Assembly: GCF_009193215.1 (NCBI RefSeq)
Contig: NZ_VYVA01000003.1
Coordinates: 124,001-188,000 of the forward strand
DNA from: Flavicella marina
Lineage (GTDB): Bacteria; Bacteroidota; Bacteroidia; Flavobacteriales; Flavobacteriaceae
Direction of reading: 5' to 3'
Length of the DNA stretch: 64,000 nt
The first letter of the stretch is position 1. Each line of letters starts with the position of its first letter. Positions 34,257 to 44,394 of this stretch are shown piece after piece. Made by a program: the position numbers and the translations under genes. The notes below the pieces were generated by a model that made no database searches, was not told the origin of the DNA, and saw only the letters and a program-made list of their open reading frames with translations.

Positions 34257-36008
34257 ATGTCAGATCATCATCATAAAGAAACTTTTGTAACTAAATATAT
34301 TTTTAGTCAAGATCACAAAATGATTTCTAAGCAATTCTTGATTACCGGAATTATTATGGGGGTAATTGGAGTGTTAATGTCAATGTTATTTCGTTTGCAA
34401 ATTGCATGGCCAGACCATTCGTTTTCAATTGTTGAGGCTTTCTTAGGAAGTCATCAAACAGATGGAATAATGGATCCGGATATGTATTTAGCATTGGTTA
34501 CTATTCATGGTACTATAATGGTATTTTTCGTATTAACAGCTGGATTGAGTGGTACTTTTAGTAACCTTTTAATTCCATTGCAAATTGGAGCTCGTGATAT
34601 GGCATCAGGATTCATGAATATGATTTCTTACTGGATGTTCTTTATCTCTAGTGTTATCATGGTAATTTCGTTGTTTGTTGAGGCGGGACCTGCATCTGCT
34701 GGTTGGACAATTTATCCTCCATTATCTGCATTACCACAAGCAATTCCTGGTTCTGGTATGGGAATGACTTTATGGTTGGTTTCTATGGCGATATTTGTGG
34801 CTTCTTCTTTAATCGGATCTTTGAATTATATTGTTACAATTTTAAATTTGAGAACGAAAGGAATGAAAATGACAAGATTGCCTTTAACAATGTGGGCATT
34901 CTTTATCACGGCAATCATTGGTGTGGTTTCTTTCCCTGTATTATTATCTGCAGCTTTATTGTTAATTTTTGATAGAAGTTTCGGAACTTCATTCTATTTG
35001 TCTGATATTTTTATCAGTGGTGAAGTTTTACACTACCAAGGAGGATCTCCGGTATTATTCGAGCACTTATTTTGGTTCTTGGGTCACCCTGAGGTATATA
35101 TTGTATTATTACCTGCTTTGGGAATTACATCAGAAATTATCGCTACAAATTCACGTAAGCCAATTTTCGGATACCGTGCAATGATTGGGTCAATTATGGC
35201 GATTGCCTTCTTATCTACAATTGTATGGGGTCACCATATGTTTATCTCAGGTATGAATCCTTTCTTAGGTTCTGTATTTACATTTACAACTTTGTTGATT
35301 GCAATACCTTCTGCGGTGAAAGCTTTTAACTATATTACTACGCTATGGAAAGGTAACCTTCAAATGAATCCAGCAATGTTGTTTTCTATTGGTTTGGTAT
35401 CTACTTTCATTACAGGTGGTTTAACAGGTATTGTTTTAGGTGATAGTGCTTTAGATATTAATGTACATGATACTTATTTCGTAGTGGCGCATTTCCACTT
35501 GGTAATGGGTGTATCTGCAATTTATGGTATGTATGCTGGTATTTATCACTGGTTCCCTAAGATGTATGGTAGAATGATGGATAAGACCTTAGGATACTGG
35601 CACTTTTGGATTACTGCGGTAGCAGCTTATGGAGTATTCTTCCCAATGCATTTTATTGGATTGGCAGGTTTACCACGTAGATATTATACAAATACTGCTT
35701 TCCCATTGTTTGATGATTTATCGGATGTGAATGTAGTGATTACAATTTTTGCTTTGATCGGTGGTATTGCACAAATTATTTTCTTAGTGAACTTCTTTAT
35801 GAGTATTTACAAAGGGAAGAAAGCTGAACAAAACCCATGGAAATCTACTACGTTGGAGTGGACTACTCCTGTAGAGGGAATTCATGGAAACTGGCCAGGT
35901 AAAATTCCATCTGTAGAGCGTTGGGCTTATGACTATAGTAAGCCAGGTCATGATGTTGATTTTGTACCTCAAAACGTTCCTTTAAAAGACGGTGAAGAAG
36001 AATCTTAA
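34257..36008 (+). CDS. ctaD: Cytochrome c oxidase subunit I (aa3-type)
   Basis: A 583-residue catalytic subunit with 12 or more helices. Metal ligands are visible: HGTIMVFF (low-spin heme His), GHPEVYIVLLP (CuB His, the cross-linked Tyr and the D-channel Glu of A1 oxidases), WGHHMFISGM (two CuB His) and HDTYFVVAHFHLVMG (heme ligands). It reduces oxygen and pumps protons. It is last in the act-cta operon, followed by a strong terminator. Confidence 0.98.
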   Translation: MSDHHHKETFVTKYIFSQDHKMISKQFLITGIIMGVIGVLMSMLFRLQIAWPDHSFSIVEAFLGSHQTDGIMDPDMYLALVTIHGTIMVFFVLTAGLSGTFSNLLIPLQIGARDMASGFMNMISYWMFFISSVIMVISLFVEAGPASAGWTIYPPLSALPQAIPGSGMGMTLWLVSMAIFVASSLIGSLNYIVTILNLRTKGMKMTRLPLTMWAFFITAIIGVVSFPVLLSAALLLIFDRSFGTSFYLSDIFISGEVLHYQGGSPVLFEHLFWFLGHPEVYIVLLPALGITSEIIATNSRKPIFGYRAMIGSIMAIAFLSTIVWGHHMFISGMNPFLGSVFTFTTLLIAIPSAVKAFNYITTLWKGNLQMNPAMLFSIGLVSTFITGGLTGIVLGDSALDINVHDTYFVVAHFHLVMGVSAIYGMYAGIYHWFPKMYGRMMDKTLGYWHFWITAVAAYGVFFPMHFIGLAGLPRRYYTNTAFPLFDDLSDVNVVITIFALIGGIAQIIFLVNFFMSIYKGKKAEQNPWKSTTLEWTTPVEGIHGNWPGKIPSVERWAYDYSKPGHDVDFVPQNVPLKDGEEES

Positions 36009-36027
36009 TTGATTTCTATAAATATAG

Positions 36028-36059
36028 AAAGCCCTTTCAAAATGAAAGGGCTTTTTTTT
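36028..36059 (+). terminator. Intrinsic terminator of the act-cta operon
   Basis: GCCCTTTCA / TGAAAGGGC with an AAA loop and a T8 run. Confidence 0.92.
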
Positions 36060-36559
36060 GGATTTAATCCAATTTATAAGGTTATCGTTTTGATTATTTT
36101 GTGTAAAATAATGAAATTGAAAAATAGTCATTATTGGTAATTTTCTAATTAATTGTAGATAAATTTTTCAATATGGGTAAATAGTTAGTGTAAAAAAAAA
36201 TGAAATTTTTTAATATCTACGTATCCCTTTAAGAGTAAGACTTTGCTTGTGAAAGCCTTGTTTTACAAGGTGTTTTGAGTCTTGTGTGATTTTATTTAAA
36301 ACCACTTTTTACGTATATTCACAAAAAATAAATTTAATAATTATGATCAATTCTACCCCACACTTTGATTTTAGCTCAAACCTTCCTCAAAGGCTCTTTT
36401 TTCAACTTCTAAGAAAATTTCTTATTTAACATATCTAGCTTTATTTTCTGATTGATCATCTTGTATGATTCAATCTTTTGCATTGGTCTTTTCATTGATT
36501 TGAAAAATTGACCCTTGTTCTGTATTGTTTAATAGTTACCTACCCCTAACTTTTCTACT
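36060..36559 (+). promoter_or_regulatory. Long leader region before the giant surface protein
   Basis: No established gene is seen. There is a small hairpin CCTTG / CAAGG near 36255. A 28-codon frame on + (36343-36429, MINSTPHFDFSS...) is possible but has no recognisable features. The stretch from about 36350 to 36550 is unusually pyrimidine-rich on this strand. I find no clear TTG / TAnnTTTG promoter, so expression may depend on another sigma factor or activator. Confidence 0.3.
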
Positions 36560-39500
36560 ATGGCCTACCCCTGCCTTAGAAGTAAATGGCATTTGACCAT
36601 TTTATACTTCCTTGTACCGCTATTCGTATTTTCGAATGGATACAATAGTTATCTTGAAAGTGGATTTGATTCTATCAAAAAAAATAGTATTTCAAATTCA
36701 ACTTATAACAAATCTGTCTATCCTAAATGGATGAAGAGTGCTGCATTCGCGTCTTCTACCCCTTATTTACATGCTGTTGAATTTGATGGTGTCAATGATT
36801 ACTTAGTGGCAAATACTAATTCAGATACGAACAACCCGTTAAGAAGAAGTTTTATGAGTACGGCTTCTGCTGGTTCCGGTAAAACGGCCAATGGTGGTCA
36901 ACCCTGGGCTACTAGTATAGTGTTCAGACATACTACTAGCGGTGGTGAAGTTGGATTATGGTCACAAACTGCTGGTGTAGATCATGATCATGAGGGGAGA
37001 TTGATGTTGTGTGTATTAAATAATAGGCTTACTTTTTATTTAGGAAAACATACGCCTTCTTGGTGGCGATGGATTGATCGTGATTATATTGTTTGGACTG
37101 CAAATACTGATTTGGTTTCTGGAAAGTGGTATGCCGTGTATGTTGATTACAATGGTGTTCGAACAGATGACCTTGGTAAAACTCCATTTAGAATTCGTGT
37201 TGTTGACATTAGTACGGGTGCTGTCTCAATTCCAACTGGAACTTGGGATATTGATGATGGATATACTGCAAGTGTCGAAGGTGATTTTTTTGTAGGAGCA
37301 AGAGCGGCCAATCAATCTCCAAACAATGGAATGATTGCATCAGTTGTAGCAACTACATTGAATCAAAATACATCCTTACCTTCTGATGCAGAAATTCAAC
37401 TCATGACCCTAGATCCATTGAAGTGGCTCGATGATTATAAGGTTGGTAATAGCTGGCGTGTGCCAAATAGTGGATCAACAACCTCGAATTTTCAAATCCA
37501 TCCGAATGATGCAAGTTTGGGTGCTTTTGGTACGAAAGTTTGGTTGATGGGTGATGGTATTGGTGATGATGATGGAAATATAGAAAATCAAGTTGCTTCA
37601 GACGTAGCATCGCAAGATTTATTGACTCGCAATATGAGTAGTCCGATTATTTCGTTACTACCTGATATCACTTCAAGTTCTGCAGTTTCTGTTCCTGAGA
37701 ATATTGCAACGACTGTTTATACTGCAGATGCGGTAAAAATATCTGCACTTTCGTATAGCTTAGGATCAGGAAATGATGAATCGTTGTTTTCAATAAATTC
37801 TTCAACAGGTGAAATTACATTTTTAACGCCTCCTGATTTTGAAAATCCTACTGATGCGAACAATGACAATGTCTATAGAGTAAATTTTATTGTTACGAAT
37901 ATTTTTGGAGATTCGGAAAATCAGAATGTGGATATTTCTGTTACCAACGTAGCAGAATTAGTAATGACCTTTGATGATGTTACTAAAACCTATGGTGATG
38001 CTAATTTTAATTTGGCCGCTACTTCAAATTCTGGTGGAGGAATGACATACAGTATTGTTGGGGTAAATACTACAGGCACCTCTCTAAGTGGTATTGGAAA
38101 TAGTGAAGTGTCTCTTGGTAATGTAGGTACAGTAACTATCCGAGCAACTGTTGCTGCTAATGGAAGTATTGAAGGAGGAACGAAAGATATGACATTGACA
38201 ATTGCTAAAAAAAACATCAATGTTTTAGCGACGAATAGTACAAAGGTTTACGGAGATGCTGATCCAACATTCGCTTTTACTTCCGGATTTGTAAATGGAG
38301 ATTTACCTTCAGATGTGTTCGCAGGAAGTTTGGCGAGAACTCCAGGGGAAAATGTAGGTTCGTATCCTATTAATATTGGAAGTTTGGCTTTGAAGTCCAG
38401 TGGTGCAGGACTTAATTATACTTTCGGTTTTACCAGTGCTGATTTTACCATAACAGCAAAGGATATTACGATCACCCCACTTGTAGGTCAATCGAAAGTG
38501 TATGGTGAATTAGACCCAATTTTTTCTTACGATGTTTCTCCAAACTTAGTGTCTGGAGATGTATTATCTGGGAGTTTACAACGAGTGGCAGGTGAAGATG
38601 TTGGCGTCTATGAAATAACACAAGGAGATATCAACGCAGGATCGAACTATACTTTGACTTTTATCACGGGGAATACATTTAGTATAACTCAAAAAAATAT
38701 AACCGTTTCACCTACGCTGAATCAGTCGAAAAATTATGGTGAAGTAGATCCGGTTTTGAGTTATTCTGTTTCTCCTTCTTTAGAAGTTGGAGATGTGTTT
38801 TCCGGGAATTTGACTAGAATTTCAGGGGAAAATGTAGGGATGTACGAGATCACACAAGGAGATTTAAGTGCAGGGACAAATTATAATATCAATTTCGTAT
38901 CTGGAGTGAATTTCAGCATTATGACTAAAGATATATTGATTACTCCAGTTTTTGGTCAGTCGAAAATATTTGGAGAAACAGATCCTGTATTAGGATATAC
39001 TGTTTTTCCTTTTCTTGAAGTTGGTGATGCTTTTTCGGGAAGTTTGACAAGACAACCAGGTGAAGATATAGGAAATTATGAGATTGCACTAGGTAGTTTA
39101 ACTGCAGGTGCAAACTACAATTTGACTTTTGCCTCTGGGATAGTTTTCAATATCGGAGTTAAAAATATAACAATTACACCGAATACGAATCAATCAAAAA
39201 TTTACGGCTCAGTAGATCCTGTTTTAACATATCAGGCCACTCCTTCTTTAGAATTTGGAGATGACTTTACAGGTAGCCTATCTCGAGTTTCGGGGGAAAA
39301 TATTGGAAATTATACAATAACCCAAGGGAGTTTGAATGCTAGTTCAAATTACAATATCATTTTTGATACAAGTGTGAATTTTGAAATTATTCCAAAAGAA
39401 ATCACGATAACACCAAATGTGGGACAATCAAAAATATTTGGTTCTATAGACCCTTTGTTGACTTTTGGTGTTTCTCCAGAACTAGAAACGGGAGATGTTT

Positions 39501-42500
39501 TTTTAGGAAGTTTGGCAAGAGTACCTGGTGAGAATATTGGGGAATATGCTATTTCGCAAGGTAGTTTAACCACAAGCAGTAATTATACTGTGATATTTAA
39601 TCCAGGGGTGAGTTTTGAAATTGCTCCAAAAGATATTACAATCACCCCACTTGTGGGTCAATCAAAAATATATGGAGAAATCAATCCAATATATACGTAC
39701 ACCCATGCCCCATCTTTAGAAATTGGAGATGTGTTTTCTGGAAGTTTGTCGAGAGTCGCTGGCGAGAATGTTGGAGAGTATGCACTTACTTTGGGAGATT
39801 TAAATGCTGGAACGAATTACAATTTGATTTTTGAAAATGGAGAGAAATTTAATATCACACCTAAAAACATCACAGTTACACCAGCCGCAGGACAATCGAA
39901 ATATTTTGGAGAGGCCGACCCGGTTTTGACGTATAGCTATTTCCCGTTTCTAGAAATAGGAGATGTTTTTATAGGAGGATTGTCTAGAGTACCAGGTGAA
40001 AGTATTGGTGATTATGAAGTGACACAAGGAAATTTAGATTTAGGTTATAATTATAACTTGATTTTTACGACAGGTGTTCAATTTAAGATCAATCCAAAAA
40101 CGGTAACGGTAACTCCTCGAGCTGGCCAAACCAAAGTTTATGGAGAAATAGATCCAGTATTAGAGTTTGATGTATTTCCGGCACTAGAAAGTGGAGATAT
40201 GTTTTCAGGAAGCTTGACAAGAACAACTGGAGAAAATGTTGGTGATTATGCTATTGGGTTGGGAAGCCTCTCTGCAAGTGCAAATTATGATGTGGTCTTT
40301 GATGCTAGTGTTCGTTTTAAAATTACTCCCAAAGATGTAACCATCACTCCAATGACCAACCAATCTAAAATTTATGGAGATTCAGATCCAATTTTGAATT
40401 ACACTGTTTCTCCAGCATTAGAAATTGGTGATTTCTTAAGTGGTAATCTAGAAAGAACGGTTGGAGAAAATATAGGGCAATATCCCATCGGCTTAGGAAC
40501 ATTATCGGCGAATTCTAACTACACCATTTTATTCACCTCTGGTAGAGATTTCGTTATTTCTCCAAAAGCAATAAATATCGTTCCAACAATAGGACAAACT
40601 AAAGTTTTTGGAGATATAGATCCCGTTTTTACCTATACGAGTGTACCGGCGTTAATTTTGGGAGATTCGTTTGTCGGAAACTTAGCTAGAGTTCCAGGAG
40701 AAAATGTAGGTACTTATGAAATTACACAGGGAGATTTAACTATTGGGGCTAATTATGAAGTGACTTTTACTGAAGGTATTTTGTTTGATATAGCACCTAA
40801 AACCATAGTGGTTACTCCAACCGCAGGACAGTCAAAAATATTTGGTGAAGCAGATCCTATTTTATCATATACGATTTTTCCTTTTCTGTCTTTTGGGGAT
40901 GCCATTACAGGAAACCTTAGAAGAGAGTCAGGAAATAATGTGGGTGCTTATGAAATTGCAATAGGAGATATTTCTGCGAGTGATAATTACACAATAGTCT
41001 TTACTCCTGGAATAGATTTTAACATCCTTCCCAAAAAAATAGTGGTAACACCGGTTTCTGGACAATCGAAAGAGTTTGGTGATGACGATCCAGAGTTGTT
41101 GTTTAATGTTTTTCCTACTTTGGAATTTGGAGATGTTTTTTCAGGAAGTTTAATGCGCTTGCCAGGTGAAGTTATAGGAAATTATCCAATAGAAAAAGGA
41201 ACCCTGTCTGCAGGGATAAATTACGATTTAGAAGTGACTCCTGGTATCGATTTTAGTATTACTCCAGGTGCACCTACTATAACATTCTCAGATATAGAAA
41301 AGATATATGGTGACGATGATTTTAGTTTGAATGCAACCTCAAATTCAGGAGGAACCATAAGCTATGCTATCGTCGGTGCTTCAAATGGAACTGTTTTGTC
41401 AGGTGTGCATAACGAAGTTGTTTCTATTGGGAATGCAGGTACCGTTGTAATCAGAGCAACGGTTGCTGCAACAGCAGAATATAAATCAGCTTCAAAAGAT
41501 ATTGTTTTAACCATTCATAAAGCGATATTGTGGGCAAAAGCTGATAATCTTACTAGAGTGTACAGAACCGAAAATCCAACTTTCACCATAAGTTATACTG
41601 GGTTTGTAAATGGGGATACACTTGCTGATATTGATATGAAACCGATTGCGAAAACAATTGCAACGATTGATTCGAATGTTGGTGAATACTATATTGTACT
41701 ATATGGCGGTTGGGATGATAATTACATCATTGATACAGGATTGTCGAGTTTGGGTATATTGACTATAATTCAACAAACTCCAGTTATTAGTTTTTCAAAT
41801 ATTGTTAAAACCTACGGAGATCCAGATTTCAGTTTAGATGCCACAACAAATTCCGTTGGCCAAATTCAGTATAGTTTTGTTGGAAATGACAATGGAAATA
41901 CACTGTCAGGTGTGAACAATAAAGTTGTTTCAATTGGAAATTCAGGTACAGTGATAGTTCGTGCTACTGTGGTTGGAACAACAAATTATGAGTCAGTGAC
42001 TAAAGATGTAAGCTTGACAATTCATAAAGCGACATTGACAGCGAGAGCGGCAGACATTACCAGACCCTATGGTGTTGAAAATCCAGAACTGAAAATAAAT
42101 TATGAAGGATTTGTATATGACGATACTGAAGCAGATCTTGATGAAGAGCCTTTTGCTATAACCATCGCGGATATTTATTCGAATGTAGGTAAGTATTATA
42201 TTTTACTTTATGGTGGGTCAGATAATAACTACAACATCATAACAGGAGTTTTATTTCCGGGGATTTTGGAGGTTGTTCAGCAAACAGCAGAAATTGATTT
42301 TTCAGATGTTATTAAAATTTATGGTGATCCAGACTTCACTTTAAACGCAAATACGGAGTCCGATAAACAAATAGAATATAGTATCGTTGGAGAAGCAAAC
42401 GGTACAATGCTATCCGGAGTACACAATGAAATTGTTAGTCTTGGTAACGCCGGAACCGTTGTTCTTCGAGCGACTGTGGTAGCAACAACTAATTATAAGT

Positions 42501-44392
42501 CTAGTTTTGTAGATGCTTTGCTTACTATAGAAAAAGCAAAAGTATCTATAGATATAGATTCAGAAACCAAGCCATATGGAGCTGATGATCCAGAGTTTAC
42601 ATATGCTGTTTCTTCAGGAGTTTTAAAAAGTGGAGAATCACTTATTTTGACGAGAGACAAAGGTGAAAATGTTGGTGTATATACTATTTATCCTAGCATT
42701 GCGAATTATAATTACGACATTACATATACAGATGCAAGCTTGTCCATTTCGAAAGCGGCTGTGACCATAAAGGCTGAATCTCAAACGAAATTTTATGGTG
42801 ACCTAGATCCTGTTTTGAGCTATTCATTTGTTTCTGGAGCATTGGCTAGTTGGGATTCATTAGAGTTAAGTCGAGAATTAGGAGAAGATGTAGGTACCTA
42901 TCCTATTTATTCTACATTGGATGATTCAAATTATGATGTTACATTCATAGGTGCTGATTTGGTGATAAAAAAATCAATTATTACAATAGCAGCAGACCAA
43001 CAAATCAAAGCTTATGGAGAAGAGGATCCAATACTTACTTACCAAATTACATCAGGGAATTTTGTTGAGGGTGATGTATTTGAAGGAAGTTTGATTCGTG
43101 AGGAAGGTGAAGAACTTGGAGTGTATGGTATATATTCTACACTAGAGAATTCAAATTATCAGATTACTTACATCGCATCCGATCTTACCATTACCATAGC
43201 TGAGTTAACCATAACAATTGATGACTTAGTCAAAAATTTTGGAAGTCTTGACCCTGAATTGACCTATAAAATTACTTCTAAAAATGCTATAGATACAAGT
43301 AGTATAGATTTGATTTTAGTGAGAGAACCCGGGGAAGCTGTTGGTGTTTATAAAATAAGCTCATCATTTTCGAATTCGAATTACGTTGTTACGATAGTAG
43401 ATGGTTTACTTCAAATTGTAGCTACGGTTCCTATTGTTGTTACTTCTGACGCTATCAATATTACAGGTTCTTCTGCAGACATTGCAGGGAAACTTTTATC
43501 TGAAGGAGGTGTTTCAATTTATGAAAAAGGGTTTATCATTTCTACCTCTGATAACAGTTTGTTAAAAGGGGACGCTTCTATTATTCAGAAAATTGAATTA
43601 AACCCAGTAGATGTTTTTATAGCATCTGAAGAGAATTTAAATAGTGAAACAACCTATTACTTTAGAGCTTATGCAGAGAATTCAGAAGGTGTTGGCTATG
43701 GTAAAATAAAAATGATAAAAACACTGGATACGACACCACCAGACGCTCCAACAATCCTAAGAGCTGCAGATTTGACATGTCCGAATAATACTGAGGTTAC
43801 GTCGGACAATCAATTTGTAATCAATGGTCTTGCAGAAGCTGAAAGTGTTGTTCAAGTATTTGTTAATGGAGCTTCGGTTGGGTTTTCGAATGCCGATGAA
43901 AATGGTGATTGGGAATTAGATTTAAGCGATGTTGAACAAGAAGATGGAACCTATGACGTTACTGCAATAGCAACAGACTTGTCTTACAATACAAGTGAAG
44001 TTTCTAGTGTGTATAGAATAGAAATACGAACTGAGAACAGTGACTTAGATAGAATTCCAGATTTCTGTGATGACGATATAGAAAATGATGGATACCTCGA
44101 TGCTACCCAAACCGAGGAAAAAATAGGATATGGAATTTCTCCGAATGGAGATGGTATCAACGAATACTTTGTATTTAGAAACATAGAAGATTACCCGAAC
44201 AATCAGCTTTCAATTTATAGCAGATCTGGTGCTTTGGTTTACAAAGCCAATGCGTACAGAAACACTTGGGATGGTACAAATATGTTTACTAGCGGAAAGA
44301 GAAAATTACCGGAAGGGTCATATTTCTTCGTACTAGATTTAAAAATACCTGGTAAAAAAATAGTACAAGGATGGATCTACATAAAATATTAA
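36560..44392 (+). CDS. Giant MBG-repeat surface protein with T9SS type B sorting domain
   Basis: A 2610-residue secreted protein, probably an adhesin. Order: signal peptide (TILYFLVPLFVFSNG); a LamG/concanavalin-like domain (about 70-290, EFDGVNDYLVANTN); a cadherin-like domain (about 375-460); one MBG-type repeat and one longer repeat; 12 repeats of 78 residues (635-1570); three more MBG units alternating with two related units (about 1571-1990); four shorter MBG repeats (to about 2290); a fibronectin-like and a Big-type domain; a DxDxDG-like calcium segment; and a gliding motility-associated C-terminal domain (ISPNGDGINEYF near 2525 to the end), the type B T9SS signal. The PorP/SprF gene follows at once. 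No enzyme motif is seen. Confidence 0.93.
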   Translation: MAYPCLRSKWHLTILYFLVPLFVFSNGYNSYLESGFDSIKKNSISNSTYNKSVYPKWMKSAAFASSTPYLHAVEFDGVNDYLVANTNSDTNNPLRRSFMSTASAGSGKTANGGQPWATSIVFRHTTSGGEVGLWSQTAGVDHDHEGRLMLCVLNNRLTFYLGKHTPSWWRWIDRDYIVWTANTDLVSGKWYAVYVDYNGVRTDDLGKTPFRIRVVDISTGAVSIPTGTWDIDDGYTASVEGDFFVGARAANQSPNNGMIASVVATTLNQNTSLPSDAEIQLMTLDPLKWLDDYKVGNSWRVPNSGSTTSNFQIHPNDASLGAFGTKVWLMGDGIGDDDGNIENQVASDVASQDLLTRNMSSPIISLLPDITSSSAVSVPENIATTVYTADAVKISALSYSLGSGNDESLFSINSSTGEITFLTPPDFENPTDANNDNVYRVNFIVTNIFGDSENQNVDISVTNVAELVMTFDDVTKTYGDANFNLAATSNSGGGMTYSIVGVNTTGTSLSGIGNSEVSLGNVGTVTIRATVAANGSIEGGTKDMTLTIAKKNINVLATNSTKVYGDADPTFAFTSGFVNGDLPSDVFAGSLARTPGENVGSYPINIGSLALKSSGAGLNYTFGFTSADFTITAKDITITPLVGQSKVYGELDPIFSYDVSPNLVSGDVLSGSLQRVAGEDVGVYEITQGDINAGSNYTLTFITGNTFSITQKNITVSPTLNQSKNYGEVDPVLSYSVSPSLEVGDVFSGNLTRISGENVGMYEITQGDLSAGTNYNINFVSGVNFSIMTKDILITPVFGQSKIFGETDPVLGYTVFPFLEVGDAFSGSLTRQPGEDIGNYEIALGSLTAGANYNLTFASGIVFNIGVKNITITPNTNQSKIYGSVDPVLTYQATPSLEFGDDFTGSLSRVSGENIGNYTITQGSLNASSNYNIIFDTSVNFEIIPKEITITPNVGQSKIFGSIDPLLTFGVSPELETGDVFLGSLARVPGENIGEYAISQGSLTTSSNYTVIFNPGVSFEIAPKDITITPLVGQSKIYGEINPIYTYTHAPSLEIGDVFSGSLSRVAGENVGEYALTLGDLNAGTNYNLIFENGEKFNITPKNITVTPAAGQSKYFGEADPVLTYSYFPFLEIGDVFIGGLSRVPGESIGDYEVTQGNLDLGYNYNLIFTTGVQFKINPKTVTVTPRAGQTKVYGEIDPVLEFDVFPALESGDMFSGSLTRTTGENVGDYAIGLGSLSASANYDVVFDASVRFKITPKDVTITPMTNQSKIYGDSDPILNYTVSPALEIGDFLSGNLERTVGENIGQYPIGLGTLSANSNYTILFTSGRDFVISPKAINIVPTIGQTKVFGDIDPVFTYTSVPALILGDSFVGNLARVPGENVGTYEITQGDLTIGANYEVTFTEGILFDIAPKTIVVTPTAGQSKIFGEADPILSYTIFPFLSFGDAITGNLRRESGNNVGAYEIAIGDISASDNYTIVFTPGIDFNILPKKIVVTPVSGQSKEFGDDDPELLFNVFPTLEFGDVFSGSLMRLPGEVIGNYPIEKGTLSAGINYDLEVTPGIDFSITPGAPTITFSDIEKIYGDDDFSLNATSNSGGTISYAIVGASNGTVLSGVHNEVVSIGNAGTVVIRATVAATAEYKSASKDIVLTIHKAILWAKADNLTRVYRTENPTFTISYTGFVNGDTLADIDMKPIAKTIATIDSNVGEYYIVLYGGWDDNYIIDTGLSSLGILTIIQQTPVISFSNIVKTYGDPDFSLDATTNSVGQIQYSFVGNDNGNTLSGVNNKVVSIGNSGTVIVRATVVGTTNYESVTKDVSLTIHKATLTARAADITRPYGVENPELKINYEGFVYDDTEADLDEEPFAITIADIYSNVGKYYILLYGGSDNNYNIITGVLFPGILEVVQQTAEIDFSDVIKIYGDPDFTLNANTESDKQIEYSIVGEANGTMLSGVHNEIVSLGNAGTVVLRATVVATTNYKSSFVDALLTIEKAKVSIDIDSETKPYGADDPEFTYAVSSGVLKSGESLILTRDKGENVGVYTIYPSIANYNYDITYTDASLSISKAAVTIKAESQTKFYGDLDPVLSYSFVSGALASWDSLELSRELGEDVGTYPIYSTLDDSNYDVTFIGADLVIKKSIITIAADQQIKAYGEEDPILTYQITSGNFVEGDVFEGSLIREEGEELGVYGIYSTLENSNYQITYIASDLTITIAELTITIDDLVKNFGSLDPELTYKITSKNAIDTSSIDLILVREPGEAVGVYKISSSFSNSNYVVTIVDGLLQIVATVPIVVTSDAINITGSSADIAGKLLSEGGVSIYEKGFIISTSDNSLLKGDASIIQKIELNPVDVFIASEENLNSETTYYFRAYAENSEGVGYGKIKMIKTLDTTPPDAPTILRAADLTCPNNTEVTSDNQFVINGLAEAESVVQVFVNGASVGFSNADENGDWELDLSDVEQEDGTYDVTAIATDLSYNTSEVSSVYRIEIRTENSDLDRIPDFCDDDIENDGYLDATQTEEKIGYGISPNGDGINEYFVFRNIEDYPNNQLSIYSRSGALVYKANAYRNTWDGTNMFTSGKRKLPEGSYFFVLDLKIPGKKIVQGWIYIKY
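38462..41269 (+). repeat. Twelve tandem 234-bp MBG repeats
   Basis: Each unit starts near (D/N)ITITP..GQSK(I/V)(Y/F)GE.DP and includes GD.FSGSL.R..GEN(I/V)G.Y and NY.(L/I).F, ending in PK. Units begin at 38462 plus multiples of 234 and the frame never slips. Units 1 and 6 share almost the same first 24 bases (starting gatattac), and several other pairs five units apart share rare residues. Confidence 0.9.
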
Positions 44393-44394
44393 GC

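Noticed and set aside
36343-36429. A 28-codon frame MINSTPHFDFSS...
   Set aside because: No domain, no signal peptide and no clear promoter. It is kept only as a note in the leader region.
38462-41269. Regular tandem repeats as a CRISPR array or satellite
   Set aside because: The 234-bp units are in one uninterrupted coding frame and encode MBG domains; there are no short repeats with unique spacers.
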